A stretch of 64,000 nucleotides of DNA from UM-FILTER-40-17 sp032251335 (GTDB lineage Bacteria; Bacteroidota; Bacteroidia; Flavobacteriales; Flavobacteriaceae): assembly GCA_032251335.1 (NCBI GenBank), contig JAVVDW010000017.1, forward strand, positions 1 to 64,000, given 5' to 3'. Below, in pieces: positions 8,457 through 16,193 of this stretch. Within the stretch, counting starts at the first letter, position 1, and each line of letters starts with the position of its first letter. Under the pieces are notes generated by a model. The model searched no databases and was not told the DNA's origin. It worked only from the letters and a program-made list of their open reading frames with translations. The position numbers were made by a program, and so were the translations under genes.

Positions 8457-9072
8457 GATCGCGTTGGGTTTTTATGATTTCTGCCAACAATTTTTTGGCG
8501 CGCAAGAGCTTTATTTTTACGTTGTTGACGGGTTCCTGTTTGGCGATTGCAATTTCTTTGTACGAAAGTTCCTTAAAATAGCGCAGGTTGATGATTTCTC
8601 TGTAATCCGGTTTTAGTTTTTTGATACATGCCAACAAATTGGACAAGTTTTGCTCCCGAATCAATTCGTCTTCTTGGGTGAGTGATTCATCGGCAATATC
8701 GTGTTTGCGAATGTCCGAGGCTTGTTCCATATCGATGTTTTTGGCCGCATTTTTTTTGCGAAGAAAATCGATGTAAACGTTTTTAGAAATGGCTATCAGC
8801 CAAGTTTTGAAAGTGTAATTGGCGTCGTAAGTGTTTAGTTTGTCAAAAGCTTTGGAAAACGTTCGTATGCAAATGTCTTCAGCGTCGTTTTCATTTACAT
8901 TTCTTTTCAGGTGAAAGGCCAATACTTCTTGCCAATACAAGTCGAGGAGGCTGCTGAATGCCTGTTGCTGTCCTTTTTTGGCAGCTTCTATAAGTGCAGA
9001 AACATTTTTTTCAGGATTCAAACAGTTCGGTTTTGATTGGAGGCGACAAAAATCAACGGTAAATATACACAA
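8446..9072 (-). CDS. RNA polymerase sigma-70 family (ECF-type) factor
   Basis: Up to 208 residues. Sigma region 2 is seen in AFSSLLDLYWQEVLAFHL, AEDICIRTFSKAFDKL and FKTWLIAISKNVYIDFLRKK. Region 4 is LKPDYREIINLRYFKELSYK, followed by EIAIAKQEPVNNVKIKLLRA, a helix-turn-helix. No anti-sigma factor gene is next to it; the Nramp-related gene overlaps its end. Start uncertain: TTG at 9072 gives the longest form, and TTG at 9021 (LNPEKNVSALIEAAKKG) sits just before the conserved domain and may be the true start. No ATG is available. Confidence 0.85.
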   Translation of the reverse strand: MCIFTVDFCRLQSKPNCLNPEKNVSALIEAAKKGQQQAFSSLLDLYWQEVLAFHLKRNVNENDAEDICIRTFSKAFDKLNTYDANYTFKTWLIAISKNVYIDFLRKKNAAKNIDMEQASDIRKHDIADESLTQEDELIREQNLSNLLACIKKLKPDYREIINLRYFKELSYKEIAIAKQEPVNNVKIKLLRAKKLLAEIIKTQRDHVS

Positions 9073-9239
9073 GGAAAATCAATAGTGAAATTTTTTATGT
9101 TGACAAACAAAAAACAAGTGTTCATTTTGTATTGTATATGAAAGGCAGTGTAAATAAAAGCATATCTTTCGTGTTAAATAACACTTATAAATTAAAGACA
9201 ATTAATGGTTTGGCATAAAATTAGCTATTTTTTGTAGCA

Positions 9240-9269
9240 TTGTTATTTACAGTTTTTTTGTACATTTGC
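9240..9269 (+). promoter_or_regulatory. Promoter of the DUF5678-like/retropepsin pair
   Basis: TTG at 9240-9242, an 18-bp spacer, then TACATTTGC at 9261-9269. This matches the Bacteroidota primary promoter form TTG-N17-23-TAnnTTTG. Transcription would start near 9273, about 34 bp before the first gene. Confidence 0.7.
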
Positions 9270-9306
9270 AGACGTTTTATTAACTTTATAAAACAATTTT
9301 AAACAG

Positions 9307-9543
9307 ATGTTAGAAAAAGAATTTAAATATTACCTTGATAATCAGGATAAATTCGTAAAGGAATACGAGGGGAAATATTTGGTTATTGTTGGGGAAGAAA
9401 TAGTTGGTATATATAGTTCAGATGAAGAGGCTTATTTTGAATCTGAAAAGAAATATAAACCTGGAACTTTTCTAATACAATTTTGTGAGTCAGGAGATAG
9501 TTCTTACACGCAATCATTCCATTCACGTGTAAGTTTTGTTTAA
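9307..9543 (+). CDS. Small DUF5678-like protein
   Basis: 78 residues, acidic, no signal peptide or membrane segment. KYYLDNQDKFVKEYEGKYLV and IVGEEIVGIYSSDEEAY resemble DUF5678-type sequences (a short strand pair with GK-V/I-I, then EE-A), and the C-terminus ends GDSSYTQSFHSRVSF, a tail I recognise from a family of 75-80 residue proteins. Function unknown. It has its own promoter and is followed after 3 bp by the retropepsin gene, so the two are almost certainly one operon and may work together. Its base composition is more AT-rich than the flanking core genes. Confidence 0.7.
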   Translation: MLEKEFKYYLDNQDKFVKEYEGKYLVIVGEEIVGIYSSDEEAYFESEKKYKPGTFLIQFCESGDSSYTQSFHSRVSFV

Positions 9544-9546
9544 TTT

Positions 9547-10050
9547 ATGGATAGTGTTTCTAAATCATTTACACTTCAATCAGATAGTACTTTAAGAGTG
9601 TTGCAAACTCCTTGCGGTGTTTGTCCTGCTTATGACCCTTTGAGTGGTGGTACATACCCAAAAGTCGAGCAATTTACAGGCTTATGGGATACTGGTGCAA
9701 CTGGTACAGTAATAAGTCAAAAATGCGCTAAAAAATTAAATTTAAAACCTATAAGCAAAGCAAAGGTTTTTCACGCAAATGGGGAATCAATTGTAAATGT
9801 CTATGCAATAAATCTATTTCTGCCAAATCAAGTTGGTTTTCAGTTTATTAAAGTTACAGAAGGTATTCTTAACGGAATAGATTTATTAATAGGTATGGAT
9901 ATAATATCAAGAGGGGACTTTGCTATAACAAATTTTGCAGGTAAAACAACCTTTTCCTTTAGAGTTCCCTCTACACAAAGAATTGATTTCGTTGAAGAAT
10001 CAAAGCCTAAAACTATTGTAAAAGCCGGTAAAAAAAATAGGGAGAAATGA
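9547..10050 (+). CDS. Retropepsin-like aspartic protease (frameshifted before SEC-C tail)
   Basis: 167 residues as read. The active-site motif is LWDTGATGTVIS (Asp-Thr-Gly-Ala), and GIDLLIGMDI corresponds to the second conserved hydrophobic-hydrophobic-Gly motif of clan AA proteases. One domain of this kind works as a homodimer. No signal peptide, so probably cytoplasmic. The frame ends at TGA 10048-10050. One base ahead the reading continues as KKIGRNDPCHCGSGKKF and on to TAA 10106-10108, a canonical SEC-C zinc motif. The shift falls at a run of eight A (10030-10037); seven would join the two. It could be a real indel, a sequencing error in a homopolymer, or slippage. Confidence 0.8.
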   Translation: MDSVSKSFTLQSDSTLRVLQTPCGVCPAYDPLSGGTYPKVEQFTGLWDTGATGTVISQKCAKKLNLKPISKAKVFHANGESIVNVYAINLFLPNQVGFQFIKVTEGILNGIDLLIGMDIISRGDFAITNFAGKTTFSFRVPSTQRIDFVEESKPKTIVKAGKKNREK

Positions 10051-10108
10051 CCCTTGTCATTGTGGTAGTGGTAAAAAGTTTAAACAATGCCATGGCAGAA
10101 ATTCCTAA
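10030..10108 (+). pseudogene. Out-of-frame SEC-C motif, C-terminus of the retropepsin gene
   Basis: Read in the frame starting at 10031, this encodes KKIGRNDPCHCGSGKK followed by FKQCHGRNS and a stop. The Cys-x-Cys-x8-Cys-His arrangement is the SEC-C zinc-binding motif known from SecA tails and many cytoplasmic bacterial proteins. It has no start codon of its own and only makes sense as the end of the protease gene. Confidence 0.75.
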
Positions 10109-10269
10109 TTTGTGCATGACAATCTTTAAAGATTAAAATCAGTAACTTTTATTATCATTGATTTTGATGCCTTTAAAAGAGGTCTCTACTGCACAGATAC
10201 ATAATTCTGAATGAATAAGCAGCAGTATGTATGGTGATCAAACCCAGTTTTTGAAGTAATAAACGGGGT

Positions 10270-10473
10270 TTAGCTCTTTTTTTCTCCCTCACAAGTATCA
10301 AACTGATCGGGTGTTTTGCCGCAAAAACTACAGGCTTCACCATCCTGATTCAGAAAAGGACTTTGGCTGGCGCAAGTGCCTGAAAATTTACCGTCTTTCT
10401 TAGCCCAGATTTTTATGGCAATACCGGCAAAAGACAAGCCAATTAATACGATGGTAATCAGAAAAAGTTCCAT
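10270..10473 (-). CDS. Small Cys-rich single-pass membrane protein
   Basis: 67 residues: one N-terminal membrane segment (residues ~3-24, LFLITIVLIGLSFAGIAIKI), a basic WAKKDGKF segment, then a soluble tail with four Cys (GTCASQ, ACSFCGK, DTCEGE). I recognise the pattern from flavobacterial proteins annotated only as membrane or secreted protein. The Cys spacing suggests a metal site or disulfides; function unknown. It is transcribed away from guaA with a 158-bp gap. Confidence 0.75.
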   Translation of the reverse strand: MELFLITIVLIGLSFAGIAIKIWAKKDGKFSGTCASQSPFLNQDGEACSFCGKTPDQFDTCEGEKKS

Positions 10474-10620
10474 GACTGTTTAATTTCACTGCAAAGATAA
10501 GGGATGGGATACTTATTCTAAAATGTGAGGCGTTAATTATTTTATAAACCCCCAATAAATTGAGAATGAATGCGTTTGTAACTTTGTGCCTTTCGCCCAA
10601 ATAGATTCTGACAATTGTGT

Positions 10621-10628
10621 TATTTTTG
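10621..10628 (+). promoter_or_regulatory. -7 box abutting the guaA start codon
   Basis: TATTTTTG followed by CGC and the ATG at 10632. In this promoter type transcription starts about 4-5 bases after the box, which would place the start at or next to the ATG and leave guaA without a leader. No good TTG is seen at the right distance upstream, so this is tentative. Confidence 0.4.
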
Positions 10629-10631
10629 CGC

Positions 10632-12161
10632 ATGCAAAACAATGTACTCATACTCGATTTTGGTTCCCAATACACCCAACTCATTGCCAGAAGGGTTCGC
10701 GAACTCAATATTTATTGTGAAATTTTCCCGTTCAACAAAATTCCGGAGGATATCTCTAGCTTCAAAGCAGTCATTCTTTCGGGTAGCCCGTCCTCAGTTC
10801 GGTCTGATACCGCACCCATTCCCGATTTGACAAACCTCAGAGGCCATTTGCCTGTGTTGGCGGTCTGCTATGGTGCCCAATTTTTGGCCCATCGTTTCGG
10901 AGGCGAAGTCAATGCGTCCAACACACGTGAATACGGACGTGCAAAGCTCTCCTACGTTTCGCAAGATTGTCCGCTGTTTCAGAACATAGCAGTGGGCTCT
11001 CAAGTTTGGATGAGCCATAGCGATTCAATTATCCGCTTGCCTGAGGGCGCCAAACATATTGCCGCCACGCACGATGTTAAATACGCTGCTTTTCAGATGC
11101 CCGATGAGTTGACTTTTGGTATTCAATTTCACCCGGAAGTTTATCATTCCACAGACGGGGCGCTGTTGTTAGAGAATTTTTTGATTCGTATCGCCAAGCT
11201 TTCACAAGATTGGACACCGGATTCCTTCGTAGAAATGACGGTTGCCGATTTGCAAGCTCAAATTGGATCCGATAGGGTAGTGCTCGGTCTTTCCGGTGGA
11301 GTCGATTCTACCGTGGCCGCAGTATTGTTGCACAAGGCCATTGGCAAAAATTTGTACTGTATTTTTGTTAACAACGGTTTGTTGCGCAAAAATGAATTTG
11401 AAAAGGTTTTGGATCAGTACAAACATATGGGACTCAATGTAAAAGGCGTCGATGCAACGGATCAGTTTTACAAAGCATTGGCGGGCAAAGAAGACCCCGA
11501 GCAAAAGCGAAAAGCCATTGGTAAAACTTTTATCGAGGTTTTTGACCAAGAGGCGCATGCCATTCAAGATGTTTCTTGGTTGGCGCAAGGCACCATTTAC
11601 CCGGATGTCATCGAATCGGTATCTGTAAACGGGCCGTCTGTCACCATCAAATCGCATCACAACGTGGGCGGGTTGCCCGATTTTATGAAGTTGAAAGTTG
11701 TAGAACCTTTACGGATGTTGTTTAAAGATGAGGTAAGGCGTGTGGGTCGCTCTTTAGATATCGCAGACAGTTTGTTGGGAAGGCATCCTTTTCCCGGTCC
11801 TGGTCTGGCCATTCGCATCTTAGGAGACGTCACTGCCGAAAAGGTACGGTTGTTGCAAGAAGTAGATGATATATTTGTGGAAGGACTCAAAACTTGGGGT
11901 TTGTATGACGATGTTTGGCAAGCGGGTGTCATTTTGTTGCCGGTTCACAGCGTGGGTGTAATGGGTGACGAAAGAACCTATGAAAAAGTAGTTGCATTGC
12001 GGGCTGTTTCTTCTACGGATGGGATGACCGCAGATTGGGTACATTTGCCCTATGAGTTTCTGATGAAAGTGTCTAACGACATCATCAATAAAGTGAAAGG
12101 CGTCAATAGGGTAGTGTACGATATTTCCTCTAAACCGCCATCAACCATAGAATGGGAGTAA
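10632..12161 (+). CDS. guaA: GMP synthase (glutamine-hydrolysing)
   Basis: 509 residues. The class I amidotransferase domain begins NNVLILDFGSQYTQLIARRV and has the nucleophile Cys in LAVCYGAQFLA and the His/Glu pair in FHPEVYHS. The ATP pyrophosphatase domain has the P-loop LGLSGGVDSTVAA. The C-terminal dimerisation domain ends PPSTIEWE. It converts XMP to GMP using glutamine and ATP. The ATG at 10632 matches the usual N-terminus; a GTG at 10617 would add five unsupported residues. The LysM-protein gene follows 17 bp after the stop. Confidence 0.98.
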   Translation: MQNNVLILDFGSQYTQLIARRVRELNIYCEIFPFNKIPEDISSFKAVILSGSPSSVRSDTAPIPDLTNLRGHLPVLAVCYGAQFLAHRFGGEVNASNTREYGRAKLSYVSQDCPLFQNIAVGSQVWMSHSDSIIRLPEGAKHIAATHDVKYAAFQMPDELTFGIQFHPEVYHSTDGALLLENFLIRIAKLSQDWTPDSFVEMTVADLQAQIGSDRVVLGLSGGVDSTVAAVLLHKAIGKNLYCIFVNNGLLRKNEFEKVLDQYKHMGLNVKGVDATDQFYKALAGKEDPEQKRKAIGKTFIEVFDQEAHAIQDVSWLAQGTIYPDVIESVSVNGPSVTIKSHHNVGGLPDFMKLKVVEPLRMLFKDEVRRVGRSLDIADSLLGRHPFPGPGLAIRILGDVTAEKVRLLQEVDDIFVEGLKTWGLYDDVWQAGVILLPVHSVGVMGDERTYEKVVALRAVSSTDGMTADWVHLPYEFLMKVSNDIINKVKGVNRVVYDISSKPPSTIEWE

Positions 12162-12178
12162 TTATAAACGAAACAGTT

Positions 12179-14035
12179 ATGCTGAGAAAAACATATTTTG
12201 CAATTCTATTTGTTTTTATCATTCAACTTTCTTTTGCGCAGTTACATACAGTTCAAAAAAGAGAATCTATTACCGATATTGCCCGACAATACAACATGAC
12301 GCCGTTTGAATTGTTTCAGCTCAATCCGCATGCAAAAAACGGTCTCGAAGAGGGAGAAGTACTTCGTGTGACGCAAGTAGTGCCACTTGGCACACAGCTT
12401 TATGATGCATACAAAGTAGGAAGGAAAGAAACCCTTTTTGCGATAGGTCAGAAATTTGGAATTTCCGTAGAAGACATCAAAAAATACAACCCGATTTTGG
12501 AGCGAAATGAATTGAAAAACAGGCAAATTCTCCTGATTCCGGTCACCTACAAGGATATGTTTGGCTCAGAAAAAGCATCGGCTGCCATAACCTATGTTGT
12601 CAAACCCAAGGACACCAAGTGGCGTGTTGCATATTTACACAATATGACGCTTGAGGAATTGGCGACATTAAACCCCGGCCTTACAGAAGTTTTAAAGCCG
12701 GGTGAAATACTGAAAGTTTCTCATCCCATGAGGACTTTACCCACATTCGATGCTGATAAATATGATTTGTACGAAGTAAAACCCAAAGAAACGCTTTATA
12801 GTTTACTCAAAAAGTGGCAAATTTCCGAGGCTGCGCTCAACGAATTGAATCCCCAACTGAAAGACGGATTAAAGGCCGGGATGATGTTGAAAATTCCTAA
12901 ACAGCAACAGGAAAAGTCTTTTGAAGTTTTTGAAAATGTAGCCGCATTACAGTCAGAAACGCTTAACACAAAACCCTATAAATTGGCATTCATGTTGCCG
13001 TTTGCCATCTCCAAAATGGAAGCTGATACACTTTTTGATTACAAAAAACAGTTTCGTACCGATAGAAATCTTAATGTGGTTCTCGATTTTCTTTCCGGTG
13101 CACAAATGGCCATAGATTCGGCCAGAGCTTTGGGGATGAATGTTTCCTATAAAGTCTATGACACCGAAAACAACCCGGAAAAAGTGGCGCAACTCATTAG
13201 GCAAAACCGATTGGAAACCTTAGATGCATTGATTGGACCGCTTTATCAAAAAAATGTGGAACGCGCCGGAGAAATACTCAAAAATGACAAAACACCTGTG
13301 TTCTCGCCACTTACAAACCGCGAAATTCAACTCTTTCAAAATTGTTTCCAAACGGTGCCATCTCAAGAATTGATGGAAGATAAAATGATTGATTTTATAG
13401 ATGCCCATTACACCGATCAAAACATCATCATCATCGCCGATAGAAAATTGCAAGGAAGGGCAAAAAAAATTCAATCAAAGCTTAGAGAGAGTTTGGTGAT
13501 TACCCCGGACACAAACGGATTGGTCAAGCCTGAGTTGCTGCGTACCGCTCTTGCTGTTGACAAACCCAATTGGGTGTTGTTGGAGTCTGAAAACTTAAAC
13601 CTTATCAGCACAGTAGTGCCCAAGCTGGCAGAATTTTTAAAGGACTACAAAATTACCCTACTCACCACAGACCGAAACCGTTTTTTTGAAGGAGACGAAG
13701 TGCATAGCAGCCATCTTGCGCGTTTGCATTTTCATTTCCCTTCGGTTGACAGACCCTATCAAAGAGATGATTTGAATACATTTGCGAAAGCTTATAAAGA
13801 GAAAAATGGCATCAGCCCGGATAAATTTGCCGTGCGTGGTTTTGACTTAACCTTTGATGTTTTAATGCGTTTGGGAAGTTATGAGGATATTTATGAAAGT
13901 TTTAAAGAAAACATCACAACTTCTTATGTAGAAAATGCTTTTTCATATCAGAAAAAACTATTAGGCGGATTTGTCAATCGGGCATTTTACATACTTAAAT
14001 ATGACGGTTATAAAATCATAGAAGCGACCCCATGA
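12179..14035 (+). CDS. LysM-repeat protein with receptor-ligand-binding-like domain
   Basis: 618 residues from the ATG at 12179, which precedes a clear signal peptide (MLRKTYFAILFVFIIQLSFA). Four LysM repeats follow, opening at HTVQKRESITDIARQYNM, YKVGRKETLFAIGQKFGI, YVVKPKDTKWRVAYLHNM and YEVKPKETLYSLLKKWQI. From about residue 250 the protein changes to a type 1 periplasmic-binding fold (KLAFMLPFAI, DFLSGAQMAIDSARALG, LDALIGPLYQKN), like the ligand domain of amino-acid ABC receptors. The LysM part should bind peptidoglycan, so it is a periplasmic cell-wall protein; no transporter genes accompany it. An in-frame ATG at 12152 lies inside guaA and is rejected. Its last four bases overlap the OsmC gene. 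Confidence 0.88.
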   Translation: MLRKTYFAILFVFIIQLSFAQLHTVQKRESITDIARQYNMTPFELFQLNPHAKNGLEEGEVLRVTQVVPLGTQLYDAYKVGRKETLFAIGQKFGISVEDIKKYNPILERNELKNRQILLIPVTYKDMFGSEKASAAITYVVKPKDTKWRVAYLHNMTLEELATLNPGLTEVLKPGEILKVSHPMRTLPTFDADKYDLYEVKPKETLYSLLKKWQISEAALNELNPQLKDGLKAGMMLKIPKQQQEKSFEVFENVAALQSETLNTKPYKLAFMLPFAISKMEADTLFDYKKQFRTDRNLNVVLDFLSGAQMAIDSARALGMNVSYKVYDTENNPEKVAQLIRQNRLETLDALIGPLYQKNVERAGEILKNDKTPVFSPLTNREIQLFQNCFQTVPSQELMEDKMIDFIDAHYTDQNIIIIADRKLQGRAKKIQSKLRESLVITPDTNGLVKPELLRTALAVDKPNWVLLESENLNLISTVVPKLAEFLKDYKITLLTTDRNRFFEGDEVHSSHLARLHFHFPSVDRPYQRDDLNTFAKAYKEKNGISPDKFAVRGFDLTFDVLMRLGSYEDIYESFKENITTSYVENAFSYQKKLLGGFVNRAFYILKYDGYKIIEATP

Positions 14036-14433
14036 CCTCAACTGTACACTACCAAGGAAATCTTCGCACCCGCTGCGAGCACCTACAATCCGGTAATTCT
14101 TTTATCACCGATGCCCCCACAGACAACAACGGCAAAGGAGAGGCCTTCTCGCCAACCGACACAGTAGCTACTGCACTAGCCTCTTGTATGTTTACCATTA
14201 TGGGTATCAAGGCAAGCCAAATGCAAATAGATTTAGCAGATAGCCGTGCAGAGGTAACCAAAGTAATGACAACAGACCCAAGACGGATTTCCAAAATTGA
14301 GATTGCTTTTGATATGTGTGGCATCTTCGATGCAAAAACACGTCAAATCCTTGAAAACGCCGCAAAAACTTGTCCTGTTTGGTACAGCTTACATCCGGAC
14401 ATTGAGAAACAAATTGTATTTAGTTGGAAATAA
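14032..14433 (+). CDS. OsmC-family protein
   Basis: 133 residues of the OsmC/Ohr fold. FSPTDTVATALASCMFTIMG contains the first redox Cys and TCPVWYSLHPD contains the second (Cys-Pro-Val), as in OsmC-like thiol peroxidases that reduce organic peroxides. It is shorter than E. coli OsmC in its N-terminal part but complete. The start ATGA overlaps the stop of the LysM gene, so the two are translationally coupled. Confidence 0.9.
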   Translation: MTSTVHYQGNLRTRCEHLQSGNSFITDAPTDNNGKGEAFSPTDTVATALASCMFTIMGIKASQMQIDLADSRAEVTKVMTTDPRRISKIEIAFDMCGIFDAKTRQILENAAKTCPVWYSLHPDIEKQIVFSWK

Positions 14434-14468
14434 ATCTTAAGAAAAGCACTGCCTTTGGTTTTTTTGGA

Positions 14469-14500
14469 TTGGTCGGCTCGATTCAAATTTGTACTTTTGC
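14469..14500 (+). promoter_or_regulatory. Promoter of pyrG
   Basis: TTG at 14469-14471, a 20-bp spacer, then TACTTTTGC at 14492-14500, matching the Bacteroidota consensus. The start of transcription would be near 14504, about 28 bp before the pyrG ATG. Confidence 0.65.
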
Positions 14501-14532
14501 CCGAATTCAACAAACAACACTTGGCTACCTGA

Positions 14533-16176
14533 ATGAATGCAACTAAATACGTCTTTGTTACCGGAGGAGTTACCTCATCTCTTGGAAAAGGAATCATAGC
14601 CGCATCGCTTGCTAAGTTGCTTCAAGCCAGAGGTTACAGGGTTACGATTCAAAAGCTGGATCCCTACATCAACGTAGATCCCGGGACGCTCAATCCTTAC
14701 GAGCACGGTGAATGTTATGTGACGGAAGACGGCGCAGAAACAGATTTAGATTTGGGCCATTATGAGCGTTTTTTAAACGTATCCACTTCACAAGCCAATA
14801 ATGTAACCACGGGTCGGATTTACCAAAGCGTCATCGAAAAAGAACGCAGGGGTGATTTTTTGGGAAAAACCGTACAGGTGGTGCCACACATCACCAATGA
14901 AATCAAAGAGCGTATCCAGTTGCTCGGCAATACCGGACAATACGATATTATCATCACCGAAATTGGCGGCACAGTGGGTGACATCGAATCCTTGCCCTAC
15001 ATTGAAGCCGTTAGGCAACTCTTGTGGGAATTGGGCGAAGGCAACGGCATTGTCATCCACCTCACTTTGGTGCCATTTTTGTCAGCGGCGGGCGAGCTCA
15101 AAACAAAACCCACCCAACATTCCGTAAAAACCCTTATGGAAAGTGGTATCAAAGCAGATATTTTGGTTTGCCGTACCGAACACGAACTCTCTGACGAAAT
15201 CCGTCAAAAATTGGCACTTTTTTGTAATGTGAAGCGCGAAGCGGTCATACAATCTATAGATGCAAAGACTATTTATGACGTCCCTTTGTTGATGTTGGAA
15301 GAAGGCTTGGACGTAGTAGCACTCGAAAAGTTAAAAATCACCGATTATCATGAACCATCTTTAGACGAATGGCGAGATTTTATCAAACGTTTCAAAAATC
15401 CTACCCAAGAAGTTAATATTGCGCTGATTGGTAAATATGTAGAACTCCAAGATTCTTACAAGTCCATTTTGGAGGCTTTTATACACGCCGGTGCCAAAAA
15501 TGAAGTAAAAGTACATGTGCATCCCATTTCTTCAGAAGATTTGGAAGATAAAAAAATTCAAGAAAGGCTCTTTAATTTTGATGGTATTTTAGTAGCACCC
15601 GGATTTGGCGAACGCGGTATAGAAGGCAAAATAAACGCTGTGAAAATAGCCAGAGAAAACAACATTCCATTTTTTGGTATTTGTTTGGGTATGCAAATGG
15701 CGGTAATTGAATTTGCCCGCAATGTGCTGCATTTGGAAAATGCCAATTCTGTAGAGATGGATTCTAAAACACCTTTTCCGGTGATAAATTTGATGGAAAG
15801 TCAACGAAAAATTTCCATAAAAGGCGGCACCATGCGTTTAGGTGCTTGGGACTGTAAGCTGCAAGAAGGTAGTTTGGCAAATAGCATTTATAAAACGACC
15901 AAAATAAGTGAGCGACACCGCCACCGATACGAGTTCAACAACGACTATTTAGATCAAATGACACAACATGGCTTAGTGGCATCGGGAGTGAATCCAGATA
16001 AAAACTTGGTTGAAGTCATCGAACTACCCGACCATCCGTGGTTTGTGGGTGTTCAATACCACCCGGAATACAAAAGCACAGTAGCCAATCCGCATCCGCT
16101 TTTTGTCGCGTTTGTGTCAGCGGCGCAAAAGCATCACAATAGCAAGATTACAAACAACGCAGAAATAAACAAATAA
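14533..16176 (+). CDS. pyrG: CTP synthase
   Basis: 547 residues, the usual length. The synthetase domain begins KYVFVTGGVTSSLGKGI and includes KLDPYINVDPGTLNPYEHGE. The amidotransferase domain has FGICLGMQMAVIEFARN with the nucleophile Cys, and VQYHPEYKS with the His and Glu. It makes CTP from UTP, ATP and glutamine. It has its own promoter, and yidC follows 17 bp downstream, so the pair may be co-transcribed. Confidence 0.98.
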   Translation: MNATKYVFVTGGVTSSLGKGIIAASLAKLLQARGYRVTIQKLDPYINVDPGTLNPYEHGECYVTEDGAETDLDLGHYERFLNVSTSQANNVTTGRIYQSVIEKERRGDFLGKTVQVVPHITNEIKERIQLLGNTGQYDIIITEIGGTVGDIESLPYIEAVRQLLWELGEGNGIVIHLTLVPFLSAAGELKTKPTQHSVKTLMESGIKADILVCRTEHELSDEIRQKLALFCNVKREAVIQSIDAKTIYDVPLLMLEEGLDVVALEKLKITDYHEPSLDEWRDFIKRFKNPTQEVNIALIGKYVELQDSYKSILEAFIHAGAKNEVKVHVHPISSEDLEDKKIQERLFNFDGILVAPGFGERGIEGKINAVKIARENNIPFFGICLGMQMAVIEFARNVLHLENANSVEMDSKTPFPVINLMESQRKISIKGGTMRLGAWDCKLQEGSLANSIYKTTKISERHRHRYEFNNDYLDQMTQHGLVASGVNPDKNLVEVIELPDHPWFVGVQYHPEYKSTVANPHPLFVAFVSAAQKHHNSKITNNAEINK

Positions 16177-16193
16177 ACCTTCATCTCATTCTA

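Noticed and set aside
10030..10050. Programmed ribosomal frameshift at the A8 run
   Set aside because: No slippery heptamer with downstream structure is evident; indel, error or transcriptional slippage are simpler explanations. Mentioned only as an option.
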